From CAYJNO01 sp964371715 (lineage in GTDB: Bacteria; Bacillota_I; Bacilli_A; Erysipelotrichales; Erysipelotrichaceae), in the NCBI GenBank assembly GCA_964371715.1, contig CAYJNO010000017.1, forward strand, positions 1-39,575: DNA of 39,575 bases, read 5' to 3'. This document shows, one piece after another, positions 8,764-16,520 of the stretch. Numbering within the stretch: the first letter of the stretch is position 1; each line of letters opens with the position of its first letter. A model generated the notes under the pieces. The model was not told the DNA's origin and made no database searches. It saw only the letters and a list, made by a program, of their open reading frames with translations. Both the position numbers and the translations under genes were made by a program.

Positions 8764-9126
8764 ATGAAAGAAATAATTGAAAAAGATCAAAATGATTTAG
8801 AATATAATAATACTAAAATTGATTATAGTATTGTAATCGTTTTAGCAAGAGATTATCGAGATATTAAATTCAAAGAAAAAAATATATATTATTATTGTAA
8901 AAACGGTAGTTTATTGAAACCTGAAAAACAGTTTTGTGATTATATTGATAGTTTAATCCTAAGACTTGATGAAGATAGTAAACTAATTTTAAAAACTGAA
9001 TATTTCTACTCTGCTGACCAAACAAAACCAGACAATTATTGGTATTTAAATTATTATGCAAAATCAACTTATTTCTTAAAGAAGAAAATAGCTTTAAATG
9101 AAATAGCAAGAATGCTTAAAGCATAA
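8764..9126 (+). CDS. Uncharacterised 120-residue protein, possible sigma-like HTH
   Basis: I do not recognise this protein with confidence. It is soluble, rich in Lys, Tyr and Asp, with no signal or membrane segment. A GGGG site lies six bases before the ATG, and the coding sequence runs directly into a perfect terminator hairpin, so it is a real gene. The C-terminal half (LILRLDEDSKLILKTEYF, then a WYLNYYAKSTYFLKKKIALNEI stretch) resembles the C-terminal helix-turn-helix of sigma-like or ArpU-like phage regulators. It also recalls the MG284/MPN403 family of mollicutes. That resemblance is an impression from residue pattern only. It sits between hpf and ptsI with no informative partner. Confidence 0.7.
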   Translation: MKEIIEKDQNDLEYNNTKIDYSIVIVLARDYRDIKFKEKNIYYYCKNGSLLKPEKQFCDYIDSLILRLDEDSKLILKTEYFYSADQTKPDNYWYLNYYAKSTYFLKKKIALNEIARMLKA

Positions 9127-9157
9127 CATGTATACATGTTATGCTTTTTTTTATTAT
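9117..9157 (+). terminator. Rho-independent terminator after the 120-residue gene
   Basis: A perfect 12-bp stem (9119-9130 with 9135-9146), a TATA loop and a long T run follow. The stem starts inside the last codons of the gene. Confidence 0.9.
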
Positions 9158-9176
9158 TTTTTTTTATAAAGTTACA

Positions 9177-9205
9177 TTGAAACTTTATACTATAAATGTT
9201 AGTAT
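9177..9205 (+). promoter_or_regulatory. Putative ptsI promoter
   Basis: TTGAAA at 9177-9182 and TAGTAT at 9200-9205 have a 17-base spacer and lie between the preceding terminator and the ptsI ribosome-binding site. Confidence 0.45.
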
Positions 9206-9236
9206 TTAATCATACGGTAAAAGGAGAAATACGAAT

Positions 9237-10946
9237 ATGTTAAAAGGAATTGCAGCTTCAAATGGTATTGCTATTGGTAAAGTATATAAGTTAGAACAAC
9301 CAGTTTTAAATATCACAAAAATTGAAGCTAATAAAGATGAAGAGATTCTAAAATTCAAACAAGGCTTAGAAAAAACGGTTGAAGATATTAAAAAAGTTAA
9401 AGAAAGAGCTAGTGTAAATTTATCAGAAGAAGAATTACTAGTGTTTGATGCACATATTATGATTGCAACAGATCCTGAATTTTCAAGTCAAGTTGAAGAT
9501 ATGATAACTAATGAAAATTGTAATGCAGAATATGCTGCAAAAACAGTTGGAGATATGATGGTTGTAATGTTTGAAAGTATGGAAGATGCATATTTTAAGG
9601 AAAGAGCAGCTGATGTTAAAGACGTTACATTTAGATTAAATTGTAACTTGACTGGAACAATTATTCCAGATCTTACAACAATCGATGAAGAAGTAATCAT
9701 TACTGCACATGATTTAACGCCTTCAGATACAGCACAATTAAACCGTCAATATACATTAGGTTTTGCTACAGCTATTGGTGGAAGAACTTCACACAGTGCT
9801 ATTATGGCAAGATCTTTAGAAATTCCAGCAGTTGTTGGATGTGAAGGAATTTTAGAAAAAGCTAAACATGGTGATTTAATGATCATGGATGCTAATAACG
9901 GTGATATTATCATTAATCCAACAGAAGAGCAAGTTAAAGATTATCAAGTTAAACTTGAAGAATTTTTAGCAGAAAAAGAAGCTTTAAAAGTATTAATTGA
10001 TGCCCACAGTGTAACACTTGATGGTCATGAAGTAGAACTATCAGGAAATATTGGTACTCCAAAAGATGTTGCTGGTGTTTTAGCTAATGGTGGAGAAGGT
10101 ATTGGTTTATATAGAACTGAATTTTTATACATGGATCAAGAGTTAGACTTCCCTACAGAAGAAGAGCAATTTGTTGCATATAAAGCAGTATTAGAAGGAA
10201 TGGGCGATAGAAGAGTTGTTGTTCGTACTTTAGATATTGGAGGAGATAAAACATTACCATATTTCCAATTCCCAGAAGAAATGAATCCATTCTTAGGATA
10301 TCGTGCAATTAGATTATGTTTAGATCGTACTGATATCTTCAGAACGCAATTAAGAGCATTAATTAGATCAAGTATTTATGGACGTTTAGCTATCATGTTC
10401 CCAATGATTGCAACAGTAGATGAGTTTAGAGCTGCTAGAGCAATATTTGATGAAGAGAAAGCTAAATTAGTAAATGAAGGTGTTGATGTTTCAGATAATA
10501 TTGAAGTTGGTATGATGGTAGAAATTCCTGCTGCTGCAGTATTATCAGATGTATTCTGCAAATATGCAGATTTCGTATCAATCGGTACAAATGACTTATT
10601 ACAATACTCAATGGCAGCTGACCGTATGAGTGAAAAAGTTTCTTATTTATACCAACCATTAAATCCAGCAGTATTACGCTTAATCAAAATGACTATTGAT
10701 GGAGCACATTCTCAAGGAAAATGGGCAGGTATGTGTGGAGAAATGGCAGGAGATTTAAATGCTATTCCAGTATTATTAGGACTTGGTTTAGATGAATTCT
10801 CAATGTCAGCATCTTCAGTATTACCAGCACGTAAATTAATTAGAAGCTTAGATAAAAAAGAAATGGAAAAAATTGCTTTAGAAGCTGTAACAATGAGCAA
10901 TGAACAAGAAGTTTTAGAATTCTTAAAAACTAAATTAGCTAAGTAG
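9237..10946 (+). CDS. ptsI: Phosphoenolpyruvate-protein phosphotransferase (PTS Enzyme I)
   Basis: Enzyme I takes phosphate from phosphoenolpyruvate and passes it to HPr, energising all PTS sugar transporters, including the Lac-family one at 24939-26915. The 569 residues match the family. The phosphorylated histidine is His186 in GGRTSHSAIMAR. The PEP-binding barrel shows GLYRTEFLYM, FLGYRAIRLCL, a VEIPAAA segment, SIGTNDLLQYSMAADR and the MCGEMAGD motif. AAGGAG lies ten bases before the ATG. No ptsH (HPr) gene is adjacent, unlike the common ptsHI arrangement, so HPr must be elsewhere. The next gene starts five bases after the stop, so ptsI probably leads a four-gene transcript ending at 12655. 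Confidence 0.97.
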   Translation: MLKGIAASNGIAIGKVYKLEQPVLNITKIEANKDEEILKFKQGLEKTVEDIKKVKERASVNLSEEELLVFDAHIMIATDPEFSSQVEDMITNENCNAEYAAKTVGDMMVVMFESMEDAYFKERAADVKDVTFRLNCNLTGTIIPDLTTIDEEVIITAHDLTPSDTAQLNRQYTLGFATAIGGRTSHSAIMARSLEIPAVVGCEGILEKAKHGDLMIMDANNGDIIINPTEEQVKDYQVKLEEFLAEKEALKVLIDAHSVTLDGHEVELSGNIGTPKDVAGVLANGGEGIGLYRTEFLYMDQELDFPTEEEQFVAYKAVLEGMGDRRVVVRTLDIGGDKTLPYFQFPEEMNPFLGYRAIRLCLDRTDIFRTQLRALIRSSIYGRLAIMFPMIATVDEFRAARAIFDEEKAKLVNEGVDVSDNIEVGMMVEIPAAAVLSDVFCKYADFVSIGTNDLLQYSMAADRMSEKVSYLYQPLNPAVLRLIKMTIDGAHSQGKWAGMCGEMAGDLNAIPVLLGLGLDEFSMSASSVLPARKLIRSLDKKEMEKIALEAVTMSNEQEVLEFLKTKLAK

Positions 10947-10951
10947 GTATT

Positions 10952-11422
10952 ATGAGAAAAGTGATTTTTATTTCAAGTACTGGTGGTCACTTAGTAGAAT
11001 TGATGCAATTAAAACCGATGTTTGAAGAATATGATTATCATATTATTACAGAAAAAACTAAAAGTAATTTAGGATTAAAAAAAGAATATGGTAAAAAGAT
11101 AAGTTATCTTGTATATGGTACAAAGAAAAATTTATTTACTTACTTATTTAAATTTAGTTTCAATATTTTAAAATCACTTTATTTATTTATTAAAATTAGA
11201 CCAAATTATATTATAACTACGGGAACGCATACTGCTGTTCCCTTATGTTATATAGGGCACTTATTTAAAAGAAAAATAATATATATTGAAACATTTGCTA
11301 ATCAAACGTCTAAAACAGCAACAGGAAAGTTAATTTATCCAATAGCTGACCTATTTATTGTGCAATGGGAGAGTATGTTAGAACAATATCCTAATGCAAT
11401 TTATGGAGGGTGGATATTCTAA
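10952..11422 (+). CDS. Alg14/PssD-type glycosyltransferase membrane subunit
   Basis: The protein is 156 residues and matches the Alg14 (PssD/CpsF) family, the N-terminal half of a split GT-B glycosyltransferase that anchors its partner and binds the lipid acceptor. The N-terminus VIFISSTGGHLVELMQL has the family's glycine-rich loop. A hydrophobic stretch around residues 60-82 and IITTGTHTAVPLCYIGHLF follow. The C-terminal ESMLEQYPNAIYGGWIF is typical of the family. The stop overlaps the start of the Alg13-type gene by one base, so the two halves are translationally coupled. In capsule and exopolysaccharide loci this pair adds the second sugar to a lipid-linked precursor; the substrate here is not evident. 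Confidence 0.85.
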   Translation: MRKVIFISSTGGHLVELMQLKPMFEEYDYHIITEKTKSNLGLKKEYGKKISYLVYGTKKNLFTYLFKFSFNILKSLYLFIKIRPNYIITTGTHTAVPLCYIGHLFKRKIIYIETFANQTSKTATGKLIYPIADLFIVQWESMLEQYPNAIYGGWIF

Positions 11423-11889
11423 TGATATTTGTTACACTTGGTACTCAAGACAAAGAGTTTAAAAGAATATTAGAAAAACTTGAAGAATTAAATTTAGAAG
11501 ATAAAATTATAGTACAAGCAGGTTATACGAAGTTTATAAGTAATAAAATGCAGATATTTGATTATTTAGATACTGAAGATTTTAAAAAATACTTAAATGA
11601 AGCTAACATAATTATCACACATGGTGGAGTTGGTAATATTATGCAAGCTTTGAAGCTTGATAAGAAAATTATTGCAGTGGCACGACTTGAAAAATATAAT
11701 GAACATGTAAATGATCATCAATTAGATATTGTTAACAGTTTTGCTAAAAAGAAATACTTGCTTAAATATGAAGAAGATACTGAACTTTTAAAGGTTATTG
11801 AAGAAGTAAGAGTTTTTAAACCAAATACTTTTAAAAGTAATAATATGGAATTTATTGATTTAATAAGAAAGTATATAGAGGAAAATTAA
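11422..11889 (+). CDS. Alg13/PssE-type glycosyltransferase catalytic subunit
   Basis: The 155-residue protein matches the Alg13 (PssE/CpsG) family, the C-terminal nucleotide-sugar-binding half of a two-component GT-B transferase (Glyco_tran_28_C fold, related to MurG). MIFVTLGTQDKEF at the start and ITHGGVGNIMQAL near residues 65-77 are the diagnostic motifs. The latter contacts the nucleotide sugar. The ATG at 11422 overlaps the upstream stop (TAATG) and has GGAGGG eleven bases before it; a GTG at 11410 lies within that site. No other polysaccharide genes are nearby, so the pair is an isolated module. Confidence 0.87.
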   Translation: MIFVTLGTQDKEFKRILEKLEELNLEDKIIVQAGYTKFISNKMQIFDYLDTEDFKKYLNEANIIITHGGVGNIMQALKLDKKIIAVARLEKYNEHVNDHQLDIVNSFAKKKYLLKYEEDTELLKVIEEVRVFKPNTFKSNNMEFIDLIRKYIEEN

Positions 11890-11890
11890 T

Positions 11891-12655
11891 ATGAAAATAA
11901 TTGCAAGTGATTATGATGGAACACTATTTATTAACGATGAAGTAAGTCAAAATACAATTAATAAAATTAGAGAGTTTAAAAGTTTAGGTCATAAGTTTGT
12001 AATTGTAACTGGAAGACATATTGGAGCAATATATGATGAAGCAATTCATAGAGGAATTGATTTTGATTATGTTATTGGAAATAATGGTGGAATAATTGTT
12101 GATAAAGATAAAAATATTGTTTTTGCTCAATACATTGATAAAGATGTAGCTGTTGATATATTAGAAATGAAGAATAATCCAGGTGTTCAATTCTTATTAG
12201 CTACAGATGGCTTTAGTAATCATACTCATTTTCAAAATCAGGCAGTAAAAGATTATTTCAAAGGACATTTTATGAATGTTGATATAATTAACGAAGAAGA
12301 GTTATTGAATAACGGTTTATTATCAGTGTTCTTTAAAATGGAAGATGATAACTTATCTATTCCATTACAAAAGTCATATATAGAAAAACATCAAGGATTA
12401 TTGGATGGATTTCAAAATGCTAATATCGTTGATTTAGTAGCAAATGGTGTTAGTAAGGCTCATGGTATTGCAAAATTAAATGAAATTCTTAAGGCCGATG
12501 AAATATATGTTGTTGGTGATGATTATAATGATATAAGTATGTTTGAAAAATATCATGGTTATGCAATAAATACAGGTATTGAAGAATTAAAAAAACTAGC
12601 AATAGCTAGTGTAAATGGTGTTGACGAAGTTATTGATTTGATATTAAAGCCTTAA
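11891..12655 (+). CDS. Cof-type HAD-superfamily phosphatase
   Basis: This 254-residue protein is a class IIB haloacid dehalogenase hydrolase of the Cof/YidA type, usually acting on sugar phosphates or FMN-like phosphoesters. Motif I is SDYDGTLF with the nucleophile Asp near residue 7. Motif II is VTGR. Motif III and IV residues lie in the VSKAHGI Lys and the VVGDDYNDISMF acidic pair near the C-terminus. The cap domain lies in the middle. It starts one base after the Alg13-type stop and is the last gene of the ptsI transcript. Its 3' end overlaps the 3' end of the convergent lipid kinase gene by 26 bases, with no terminator visible. The substrate cannot be read from the sequence. Confidence 0.88.
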   Translation: MKIIASDYDGTLFINDEVSQNTINKIREFKSLGHKFVIVTGRHIGAIYDEAIHRGIDFDYVIGNNGGIIVDKDKNIVFAQYIDKDVAVDILEMKNNPGVQFLLATDGFSNHTHFQNQAVKDYFKGHFMNVDIINEEELLNNGLLSVFFKMEDDNLSIPLQKSYIEKHQGLLDGFQNANIVDLVANGVSKAHGIAKLNEILKADEIYVVGDDYNDISMFEKYHGYAINTGIEELKKLAIASVNGVDEVIDLILKP

Positions 12656-13568
12656 AACTTGAAGTATTAGGAATAATAAAATTAATAGCTTGTGGTAAAA
12701 CTTTAAATTCAATTTTATTAATATTTTTGATTTCACCATCAATATTAACAATTGCTGGTTTTATCGGTTTGATAATTAGTGATTTACATTTGTAATAAAA
12801 TACAATATCTTTTGCTAAAGGTGAATCTAAGTATTCACCTTTTTTATATAAATTAACAAGTGGTATTAAAGTTCTATATTTTGGTACTTTAATAAGTATT
12901 AAGTCTAAATAACCATCATTAACTATGGCGTTTGGCGAAGGATTAAAACCACCACCATAATATTGGCCATTACAAATTGCAGCAAATAAATAGTTACCAT
13001 TAATTTGTAAAGTATCATCAATTATTAGTTCTAAATCATCACCAAGTTTTTTTGTTAGTTCTTCAAGTACTGAAAGATTATAAATCATACTACCACTAAT
13101 TAATGGCATCTTTTTATACTTAGCAATATTTAACCCAACTTTGGCATCTAATCCTACAGAACATATGTTAATGGAGTAATCATCATTTGCCTTAATAACA
13201 TCTAATTTAAAGCTTTTTGAATTAGTAAGTGTATCTAGGTTTAAAAAATCGTCTTCATTACCAAAAGTTTTTAGAAAATCATTGCCACTACCGGTTGGTA
13301 TAAGTCCTACTTCAACATTTTTTTTATTAACACAACATTGAATAACTTCGTTTAACGTACCATCACCACCCACCGCAATTATTCGAATATCATCATCATT
13401 ATTTTTAATGATAGATTCAACTATTGATATAGCATGTTTTGGATATTTAGTTTCAAATACTTGATAAGGTAAAGTTAAACTACTAAAAAAATCTATAACT
13501 TTTGGAACAAAATTATGCATAGAATTTTTTTTTCCTGCATTTGGGTTTACTATAAAAAAATATTTCAT
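12630..13568 (-). CDS. Diacylglycerol kinase-like lipid kinase (DagK/YegS family)
   Basis: The protein phosphorylates a lipid, most likely diacylglycerol left over from lipoteichoic acid or phospholipid turnover, or a related lipid alcohol. The 312-residue length is typical. The N-terminal catalytic domain shows FIVNPNAGKK, the nucleotide-binding VGGDGTLNEVIQ at about residue 73-84, and PTGSGNDFLKT. The C-terminal beta domain has GGGFNPSPNAIVNDGYLDL. AGAGAGG precedes the ATG by a good distance. It is transcribed alone on the minus strand. Membership in the DagK/YegS/BmrU family is firm; whether the true substrate is diacylglycerol cannot be decided here. Confidence 0.88.
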   Translation of the reverse strand: MKYFFIVNPNAGKKNSMHNFVPKVIDFFSSLTLPYQVFETKYPKHAISIVESIIKNNDDDIRIIAVGGDGTLNEVIQCCVNKKNVEVGLIPTGSGNDFLKTFGNEDDFLNLDTLTNSKSFKLDVIKANDDYSINICSVGLDAKVGLNIAKYKKMPLISGSMIYNLSVLEELTKKLGDDLELIIDDTLQINGNYLFAAICNGQYYGGGFNPSPNAIVNDGYLDLILIKVPKYRTLIPLVNLYKKGEYLDSPLAKDIVFYYKCKSLIIKPIKPAIVNIDGEIKNINKIEFKVLPQAINFIIPNTSSFKALISNQ

Positions 13569-13623
13569 GGAATACCTCTCTAATATCTATTATATCTAAT
13601 TTTAAAAAAAAGATAGTTATTTT

Positions 13624-13653
13624 TTGTGATTGCTTTCAAATACCTTGTATAAT
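13624..13653 (+). promoter_or_regulatory. Promoter of the rimP-nusA-infB operon
   Basis: TTGTGA at 13624-13629 and a perfect TATAAT at 13648-13653 have an 18-base spacer. Transcription would start near 13660, leaving a leader of about 118 bases before the rimP ATG at 13778. Confidence 0.6.
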
Positions 13654-13725
13654 ATATGATGCAATATCATTTTCATACCTTGCAAATACTAAGCTTTTAT
13701 GCTACTATAGTTGCATATAGAGAAC

Positions 13726-13749
13726 TAAGGAGTGGGAAACCACTCCTTA
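13726..13749 (+). promoter_or_regulatory. GAAA-capped hairpin in the rimP leader
   Basis: A perfect 10-bp stem (13726-13735 with 13740-13749) closes on a GAAA tetraloop, the stable GNRA type. No T run follows, so it is not an intrinsic terminator. The 5' arm contains AAGGAG, a Shine-Dalgarno look-alike that is buried in the stem. It lies 28 bases before the rimP ATG and could serve in leader folding, mRNA stability or binding of a protein. Confidence 0.6.
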
Positions 13750-13777
13750 ATATATGTTAGGAAAGAATAGGAGAAAT

Positions 13778-14239
13778 ATGGAATTAAAAGTACTTAGAAA
13801 TAAAATCGAAGAAATTGTAGAAACTAACAATGTAGTTTTATACGATATTTTATGGACTAAGAGTGGATCTAATAAAGTATTACAAGTTGCAATAATTAAT
13901 AAAGATGGCTCTATGGATGTAGATACTTGTCAAAAGATTTCAGAAGAAGTATCAGAGTATTTAGATACTGTTGATATTCAAGACAATTATTACTTAGAAG
14001 TTTGTTCAGCTGGTGCTGAAAGAGAACTTAGGACAAAAGAAGAAATTCAAGATGCAATCAATAATTATATTTATATAAAACTTATTAATCCTATTAAAGA
14101 TTTAAGTGAAGTAACTGGTTATTTAAAAACAATTACAGAAGAAAGTGTAAATGTTGAATATATGATTAAGGGAGCTAAGAAGAAAGTTAAAATTGACTTT
14201 AGTAATATCAATTTAATAAGATTAGCTGTAAAAGTTTAA
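13778..14239 (+). CDS. rimP: Ribosome maturation factor RimP
   Basis: RimP assists 30S subunit assembly. The 153-residue protein has the N-terminal domain (KIEEIVETNNVVLYDILWTKSGSNKVLQV, then DVDTCQKISEEVSEYLD and YYLEVCSAGAERELRT). It ends in the small C-terminal SH3-like domain. An upstream in-frame ATG at 13754 would add eight residues, but the AGGAG site serves the ATG at 13778 and the family begins there. It is the first gene of rimP-nusA-ylxR-ylxQ-infB-rbfA, the conserved translation/transcription operon of Gram-positive bacteria, and is preceded by a hairpin leader. Confidence 0.93.
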   Translation: MELKVLRNKIEEIVETNNVVLYDILWTKSGSNKVLQVAIINKDGSMDVDTCQKISEEVSEYLDTVDIQDNYYLEVCSAGAERELRTKEEIQDAINNYIYIKLINPIKDLSEVTGYLKTITEESVNVEYMIKGAKKKVKIDFSNINLIRLAVKV

Positions 14240-14251
14240 GGAGAAATAAAA

Positions 14252-15955
14252 ATGCAAAAAGGTGAGTTAAAGAAAATACTAGATGCAATGTCATTAATCG
14301 AATCAGATCGTAAAGTTGATCATGAAATATTAATTGAAGCATTAAAAGAAGCTATAGATAAAGCATATCGTAAGCAATCAAATTTAAGTGATGTAAATGT
14401 AAGAGTTGATATTAGTGAAGCTACAGGTATTAAAGCATATCATTTATATAATGTTGTTGAAGATGTAGAAGATTTTGAATTTGAAGTATCGCTAGAAGAT
14501 GCAAGATTAACAAATCCAGAAGCACAAATTGGAGATGTAATAGAAAAACAAATAAACATCAAAGAATTTGACAGATCTGCTGCTGTTTTAGCTAAAAATG
14601 TAGTTAGACAAAAAATAAGAGAAGCTGAAAAGAAAGCTGTATATGATGAGTATATTGATTTGTTAGATGAAATGGTATTAGGTATAATTGAAACTGTTGA
14701 AGAAAACCATATTATTGTAAATCTTGGAAAAACATTTGCTATTATGACAAAAAATGCTCAAATGCCAAATGAAAGATATGTAGAAGGACAAAAAATCAGA
14801 GTTGTTATTACAGAATGTAATAAAGAATTTAAAGGTGCACAAGTAAAAGTTTCAAGAGCTGATGCACGTTTAGTTAGAAGATTATTTGAAAAAGAAATTC
14901 CCGAAATATATCAAGGTCTAATTGAAATTAAAGCAATAGCTCGTGAAGCTGGTGAAAGAACTAAAGTTGCTGTATACTCAAAAAATCAAGATGTTGATGC
15001 AAGAGGGGCTTGTATTGGACCTAGAGGTAGCCGTGTTCAAAGCATTATGCAAGAATTACATGGTGAAAAAATCGAAATCTTTGAATGGAATGATGATTTA
15101 GGTCAATTAATTGATAATACATTTGCACCTGCAGTTGTAAGAGCAGCATACTATACAGAAGATAATAAAAGAATTGTAGTAGTAGTTGATGATAGTCAAT
15201 TATCAATTGCAATTGGTAAAAAAGGAAGTAATGCTAAATTAGCATCTAGATTATTAAATCTTAAAATCGATATTAAACCATTATCAGAAATTGAAAAAGA
15301 TGGTGTAGATATCGAAGCTAAAAAAGCTGAATTTAACGCAATCTTAAGAGCTCGTGTAGAAGAAAAAGAAGCTAAAGCTTTAGAAGCTAGAAATAAAGCA
15401 ATTGAAGAAGCAAAACAATTAAGAGAACAAGCTAAAGAAGAAACAGGTGAAGTTAGTGATGAAGATTATTTCGGAGATATTAATGAACTTGAAGCTGAAG
15501 TAGAAGAAGTAGTAGTAATTGAACATACTCCAGTTGTAGACGCAAAAGAAGAAGTTATCGAAGAAGTAGTTGAAATACCTGCAGTGGAAGAAGAAATTAT
15601 TGAAGAAGCTGAAGAAGAAAAAATCGAAGCTATAGAAGAAGTAAAAGTTGTTAAGAAAAGAAAAGAACTTAAACCTAAAACTGAATATGTTTCAAAACTT
15701 GAGAAATTGGCAACTGCTAAAACAGTAACAGCTGAAAAAATTATTAAGAAAAGAAAAAATAAAGATGAAGAAGAGCGCCGTATAAGAGCTAAAGATTTAT
15801 TAAAAGATCGTGACTATGTAGTAAAACCTGAGTATTCAGAAGAAGAATTATTAGAAATCGAAAACGCAAAAGCAATCGAGCAAGCAAATTCTTGGATTGA
15901 AGATGATGAAATCGATTTTGATGAATACGAAGATTACTACGATCAAGAGGTATAA
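14252..15955 (+). CDS. nusA: Transcription termination/antitermination protein NusA
   Basis: NusA binds RNA polymerase and nascent RNA to modulate pausing, intrinsic termination and antitermination. The 567-residue protein has the N-terminal polymerase-binding domain (to about 125), S1 (about 130-200), and KH1 and KH2. KH1 contains DPxGACIGPRGSRVQ-like GACIGPRGSRVQSI; KH2 contains IAIGKKGSNAKLASRL. After the KH domains (about residue 345) there is a roughly 220-residue tail rich in Glu, Lys and Val, with an acidic C-terminus. Bacillus NusA ends soon after KH2 (about 370 residues), so this extension is unusual and is predicted to be largely disordered or coiled. AAGGAG precedes the ATG. Confidence 0.96.
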   Translation: MQKGELKKILDAMSLIESDRKVDHEILIEALKEAIDKAYRKQSNLSDVNVRVDISEATGIKAYHLYNVVEDVEDFEFEVSLEDARLTNPEAQIGDVIEKQINIKEFDRSAAVLAKNVVRQKIREAEKKAVYDEYIDLLDEMVLGIIETVEENHIIVNLGKTFAIMTKNAQMPNERYVEGQKIRVVITECNKEFKGAQVKVSRADARLVRRLFEKEIPEIYQGLIEIKAIAREAGERTKVAVYSKNQDVDARGACIGPRGSRVQSIMQELHGEKIEIFEWNDDLGQLIDNTFAPAVVRAAYYTEDNKRIVVVVDDSQLSIAIGKKGSNAKLASRLLNLKIDIKPLSEIEKDGVDIEAKKAEFNAILRARVEEKEAKALEARNKAIEEAKQLREQAKEETGEVSDEDYFGDINELEAEVEEVVVIEHTPVVDAKEEVIEEVVEIPAVEEEIIEEAEEEKIEAIEEVKVVKKRKELKPKTEYVSKLEKLATAKTVTAEKIIKKRKNKDEEERRIRAKDLLKDRDYVVKPEYSEEELLEIENAKAIEQANSWIEDDEIDFDEYEDYYDQEV

Positions 15956-15961
15956 GATTTC

Positions 15962-16222
15962 ATGAAAAAAATACCAATGCGTAAATGTGTAGCTACTAAT
16001 ACAAGTTTACCTAAAAAAGAGCTACTAAGAATTGTTAAAAACAAAGAATTAGGTATTAAGGTTGATGAAACAGGTAAATTAAATGGTAAGGGAGCATATC
16101 TTCAAAAGTCTATTGAAGCATTGGAAATTGCAATCAAAAAGAAATCTTTATCTAGAGCTTTAGAGACTGAAATTACTCCAGAGGTTTATCAGGAGATCAG
16201 AGATGTTATCGAAGGAAAATAA
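15962..16222 (+). CDS. ylxR: YlxR (RnpM) RNA-binding protein
   Basis: The 86-residue basic protein belongs to the DUF448/YlxR family. It opens with the family signature IPMRKCVATNTSLPKKELLRIVK and carries GKGAYLQKSIEALEIAIKKKSL. In Bacillus subtilis the family member has been reported to bind and modulate RNase P. It lies six bases after nusA and overlaps the following ylxQ gene by 20 bases, as in the conserved operon. The start has only a distant AGAGG, so it is probably translated by coupling to nusA. Confidence 0.9.
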   Translation: MKKIPMRKCVATNTSLPKKELLRIVKNKELGIKVDETGKLNGKGAYLQKSIEALEIAIKKKSLSRALETEITPEVYQEIRDVIEGK

Positions 16223-16517
16223 AATATTAAACTTTATTGGTTTGGCTTGTAGAGCAAGAAAAGTCACTACTGGCCAAACAATATTTGAAAGTTTTAAAAA
16301 AGGAAAAGTTAGATATTTATTTATTGCTAATGATTGTTCAGAAAATAGTAGAAATAGATATTTGAATAAATGTGAATACTATAAAGTTGGATTTAATGAC
16401 CAATTTTCTAGTGAAGAATTAAGTATAGCTGTAGGACAAAATAATCGTATGGCAATTGGCATAACTGATATTGGATTTGCCAAAAAATTAAAAGAAATGA
16501 TAGAAAAAGGAGGGTAA
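16203..16517 (+). CDS. ylxQ: YlxQ, L7Ae-family RNA-binding protein
   Basis: The 104-residue protein is of the L7Ae/L30e ribosomal-protein-like family, which binds kink-turn RNA. The pattern ILNFIGLACRARKVTTGQ, then LFIANDCSENSRNRY and the C-terminal IGITDIGFAKKL are typical. AGGAG lies five bases before the ATG, within the end of ylxR. It is followed three bases later by infB. Known homologues are non-essential k-turn binders; the RNA target is not evident here. Confidence 0.88.
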   Translation: MLSKENKILNFIGLACRARKVTTGQTIFESFKKGKVRYLFIANDCSENSRNRYLNKCEYYKVGFNDQFSSEELSIAVGQNNRMAIGITDIGFAKKLKEMIEKGG

Positions 16518-16520
16518 TAA

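Noticed and set aside
13660..13750. A tRNA or known riboswitch in the rimP leader
   Set aside because: There is no cloverleaf, no TTC-type arm and no riboswitch core I recognise; only the simple hairpin is supported.
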